DNA of 64,000 nt. Source: Clitopilus passeckerianus. Lineage: Eukaryota > Basidiomycota > Agaricomycetes > Agaricales > Entolomataceae. Of the stretch, positions 61,001 through 64,000 are shown piece after piece (positions within the stretch are counted from its first letter, which is position 1; every line of letters starts with the position of its first letter). The translations under genes and the position numbers were made by a program. The notes below the pieces were generated by a model, which made no database searches, had not been told where the DNA came from, and saw nothing but the letters and a program-made list of their open reading frames with translations. The DNA lies in assembly GCA_944990035.1 (NCBI GenBank), contig CALYLX010000065.1:1-64000 (forward strand), written 5' to 3'.

Positions 61001-62472
61001 ATGCCCGCTGGTGCCAAGTACGAACTCAGCGCAGACCTTGCAGAACTCATGGGGTCGCTCCCTCTATCGAAGAAACTAGAAGAATATACCGGTGGCCTCG
61101 TCGTCTCCCGAAAGCTGAAAAGGATTCTGAGTAAACCAGGATATATTGCATTATCTGGAGGTGAAAAACCAGCTCGGGAAATGTATGTGGATGGTGAAAA
61201 CCTCTAAAAAGACTAGGATTATCCTCCGAAGTTGGATATAATGCTTTTCTTAGGCACCGAAATCTCAACCCTGAACGTCTTTCTCCCTTTGGCCTCCTCT
61301 GTTTTATGGGAGCCTATCACTATGTCTTTAGGGTATGCTAATGCTTGACTATATGCGTCTCTCGCTCCAACGTTCATATTTTTCGGCAGGCTGTAGAGAG
61401 TGGCGTCGCTCCTCCTTTGTCGAGCACGGAAATCCCCTACCAGCTCAGCTACGCGACAATTCTGATCTGGGGTGCCCAACAGTTTGTTCTATCTCGCGCC
61501 GACTTTATTCAACACGAGGAAACTCTTCGATATCTCTTGTCAAAGCAGCTTCCCGTGGATATTCCCGACATCGTTGGGTGGACCGCCCTGTCCCACGCTG
61601 CTGGCGCTCCTCGCTCATGTCTCGAGCTCACAAGGATCCTGATTGATGGTGGTGCCAATATTGACCGTACGTCACGCTTTCGAGATGTTCCACTCGTAGG
61701 CGCTTTTATGAGAAATAACACAAAGGAAGCGGATTTGTTATTAGAGCATGGGGCCGATCTTGACATTGCTGATGCAGATGACATGACACCTAGGAAGTTC
61801 TACGTCTCTGCAGGACCTCAAATCACCGCTGTCGTGCGGAAGCACCTTCTCAAGAGGTCTGGGCAATGCGAGGCCCCTCGAACGGACAAGTCCTGCGATA
61901 ACTGTCAGAAAAATGGAGTTTCACTCAGCAATTGCGCGAGATGCAAGGTCGCTCGGTATTGCTCAGTGGAGTGCCAACGTAGGCCCATATTCTCTCTTTC
62001 GCGCTCGGCTTACTCACCTTTCTCGCCCCAGCATAAGACGATCTGCCAGCCGTTTTCTGGAGACACCACTCTGACCGTGAAGCCCTACTACATGGATCCC
62101 TCGCTCATGACACTGGTCCCGCTCGCCCATATCCCTCGCGCCACCCTGGGAGGGCCATTCGAGACCGTTCCAAAGCACCATCAGCGCAGCTCTCATATCC
62201 CGAAAGATGTCGCTCACGGAAAGTCGAAGGATATGATTATCAAGATTCAGGCTTCCCTGGCCGGCAAGTCCCCGATATTGGTCTACGACAAGAAGAGAGA
62301 TTTCGTATGTCATATTCGGAGAGTTGATTCCTCCTTGAGCTATGATAGACTAGATGCCGTTATTCGCGAGAAGGGAGTTCTTGGGCTCAAGGCATACTTC
62401 GCCGCGGAGTTGAAGAATGAGAACGAGCTTACCATCAAGATTTCGAAGGTACTCGCTGAGCAACCATTCTGA
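61001..62472 (+). CDS. Ankyrin-repeat MYND zinc-finger protein
   Basis: Start MPAGAKYELSADLAELMG at 61001. Two introns (about 61181-61254 and 61320-61378) join ARE-M to HRNLNPERLSPFGLLCFMG and then to AVESGVAPPLSSTEIPYQ. The ankyrin section has DIPDIVGWTALSHAAGAP, LELTRILIDGGANIDRTS and EADLLLEHGADLDIADADDM. The MYND finger is SCDNCQKNGVSLSNCARCKV, ARYCSVECQ and HKTICQ. The C-terminal domain matches the 57241 protein closely (HIPKDVAHGKSKDMIIKIQA, YDKKRDFVCHIRRVDS, GLKAYFAAEL, KISKVLAEQPF). A 53-base intron-like piece inside the finger (61979-62031) is read through in frame; removing it would shift the frame. It may therefore be a retained former intron. Confidence 0.85.
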
Positions 62473-62751
62473 AAGAGCTTATCGATGTCGCTATAAAATT
62501 TCGTACTTGCAGACCCTCCAGCTATTTTAGTGTAGAAAATCTCATAGTGAACGTAAGTAAATACCTAGTTCTTTGTTTCTTAATTATGTTTTTGTTTCCG
62601 AAACCTATTCTCCCTGTTGCTGAACGTAAAATTCCCTCTTCCGGTAAGCGCGATATTGACGTGACGCGTTTTCTAAGGGCCAAGACAAATAAGAACAAAT
62701 GAAGGGACAAGCAATTTCTCGGTGTCTGAATCGTCTAACTCTAAGCGAACA

Positions 62752-64000
62752 ATGTCGGAAAAACCAGAAGATTATGATGGGGGACTTCAAGTTTCTCGTC
62801 AATTATTCGATATCTTGAACCAACCGGGTTTTATCTCTGTACCCATGGGAGGTCAACGTGCTCGCGAAATGTACCGCTATGGTTAGAGGGCTAGTGGGTT
62901 ACTCATCGGAGAGTGTTGTTGCGCTAACTTTAAGCATATTTTCGTATAGGCACTCTGAGGTTGGATGCTCAGCGACTTTCTCCTTTTGGCCTTCTGTGCT
63001 TCTCTTGTCAAGTAGATGCGGTGCGCCAGGTGCGTCTTGATTATGCCTCAGAAGGCTTCCGTTACTTAGGGCGTTTTCCTCAGGCGACAGAGTCAGGTGA
63101 AGCACCCCCGCTTGGCAGTACAGAAACTCCATATAAATGGGGCTACGCAACCTTGATACTGTGCGGTGCTCAGCAAATCAGATCTCGTACTACCCCTCTT
63201 CAGCACCTCGACACCCTTTAATATCTCATTTCCCGAGGCCTCCCAGTGGATGTCCCGGATATCGCAGGATGGACAGCTCTATCGCATGCCGCCATGGCTG
63301 TCATATCCAAACTCGACATTCTTGAAGCCCTTCTTGAAGCTGGAGCAAATCCGAACCATCAAGGACGCTACGGAGACGCCCCAATCATCAATGCCTTCCA
63401 ACAGAACCGCTGGTAGGAAACAGATGCGCTCTTGGAACATGGCGGGGATCTCGACATTCCAGACGCGGATGGCTATACACCAAGGAGTTTCTTCCTTTCC
63501 TGTGGACCGCAGGTGACGGCTGTCGTGCTGAAGCACATCCAGAAGCGAGCTGGCAAGGAGGCGCCGAGGACTTCAAAAGAATGCGACAACTGCCACAAGG
63601 CCGATGCCCCCCTGAAGAACTGCTCCAAATGCCAGGTTGCCCGTTACTGTGGTGTTGAGTGCCAACGTATGGATGCTGTTGCAAATCTATTATGCAGTAC
63701 TGACCTAAACCTATAGGCGCAGCATGGCCCAGCCACAAGAAAGCCTGTCAACCATTCTCATCCGGGAACACCCTGGAATTTAAGCCATACTATGACGAAT
63801 TCGATTACACCATCCAGCCGGCCTCCATGGTTAGGCAGCGTATCGGGATGGCTGCAGAAAATACACCTTCCTCCCCTTACAAACGTGCAAGTCACGTTCC
63901 GAAGGATGTTGAGCTGTTGGGCGAGGCGAAGAGCATGATAATCAAGGTGCAGGTTCCAATGGGTGGTGACAACGGGCCGTTATTTGTTTATAACAAAAAG
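62752..64000 (+). pseudogene. Third ankyrin-MYND paralog, broken and cut by the window end
   Basis: Starts MSEKPEDYDGGLQVSRQLFD at 62752 and follows the same order as the 61001 gene. Exon two, LSPFGLLCFSC, stays in frame only if a GTTAGA donor later than that of the paralog is used. Then come SGEAPPLGSTETPYKWGYAT, DVPDIAGWTALSHAA and LLEAGANPNHQGRYGD. In-frame stops appear at TAA 63219-63221 and TAG 63414-63416, where the paralog has sense codons. An intron could hide the first, but the second cannot be explained that way. The MYND finger is intact (ECDNCHKADAPLKNCSKC, ARYCGVECQ, HKKACQ), and the C-terminal domain runs off the end in FVYNKK. Recent decay is likely, since most of the frame is still open. 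Confidence 0.8.

Noticed and set aside
62880..63030. Frameshift in exon two of the third MYND paralog
   Set aside because: Using the later GTTAGA donor restores the frame, so the exon itself is not broken; the in-frame stops remain the evidence for decay.

Overview
The window is the left end of a chromosome from a filamentous basidiomycete, most likely a mushroom-forming agaricomycete. It opens with leftover Oxford Nanopore adapter and barcode sequence (1-65). A telomere of TTTAGGG-type repeats follows (66-197), reading outward as expected for a left end. The genes are typically fungal: many short GT-AG introns of about 45-70 bases, and families common in agaricomycetes (myosin-motor chitin synthase, DUF6699-type, BTB, F-box-like, orphan seven-helix receptor, Crinkler, ankyrin-MYND). 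No rRNA, tRNA or CRISPR was found.

Layout. 0.2-9.3 kb is subtelomeric and gene-poor. It holds a 79-bp tandem repeat, a Dal5-type MFS transporter, a stretch of broken coding-like pieces and a small secreted Cys-containing protein. 9.7-17 kb is housekeeping-like: a 2OG-oxygenase-like protein, an AMSH/Sst2 JAMM deubiquitinase and the 75-kDa subunit of respiratory complex I. 19-24.8 kb holds an annexin, a BTB protein, a single-pass membrane protein and a short secreted protein. 24.8-30.4 kb is mostly empty apart from a beta-trefoil protein. 30.4-35.3 kb has a GH30 glucanase, a DUF6699-like protein and the ribosome-biogenesis zinc finger Bud20. 35.9-37.3 kb is a non-autonomous DNA transposon with 93-bp inverted repeats and a 9-bp target duplication. 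37.8-47 kb holds F-box-like and leucine-rich proteins, a secreted knottin-patterned peptide, a dienelactone hydrolase, a compact MIF4G protein and a PUA/ASCH-like protein. 47.7-54 kb is a large myosin-chitin synthase. 54.3-64 kb holds a seven-helix protein, three related MYND proteins (the third broken and cut by the window end) and, inserted among them on the opposite strand, a Crinkler-family effector.

The genes are individually promoted eukaryotic units, so there are no operons. Functional themes are cell-wall building and remodelling (chitin synthase, GH30), endosomal sorting and membrane binding (AMSH, annexin), secreted or conflict proteins (knottin-like peptide, beta-trefoil protein, Crinkler) and core metabolism (complex I, Bud20, MIF4G). 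The best candidates for something undescribed are the MYND family with its conserved unnamed C-terminal domain, the Crinkler locus beside it, the knottin-like peptide and the TIR element.
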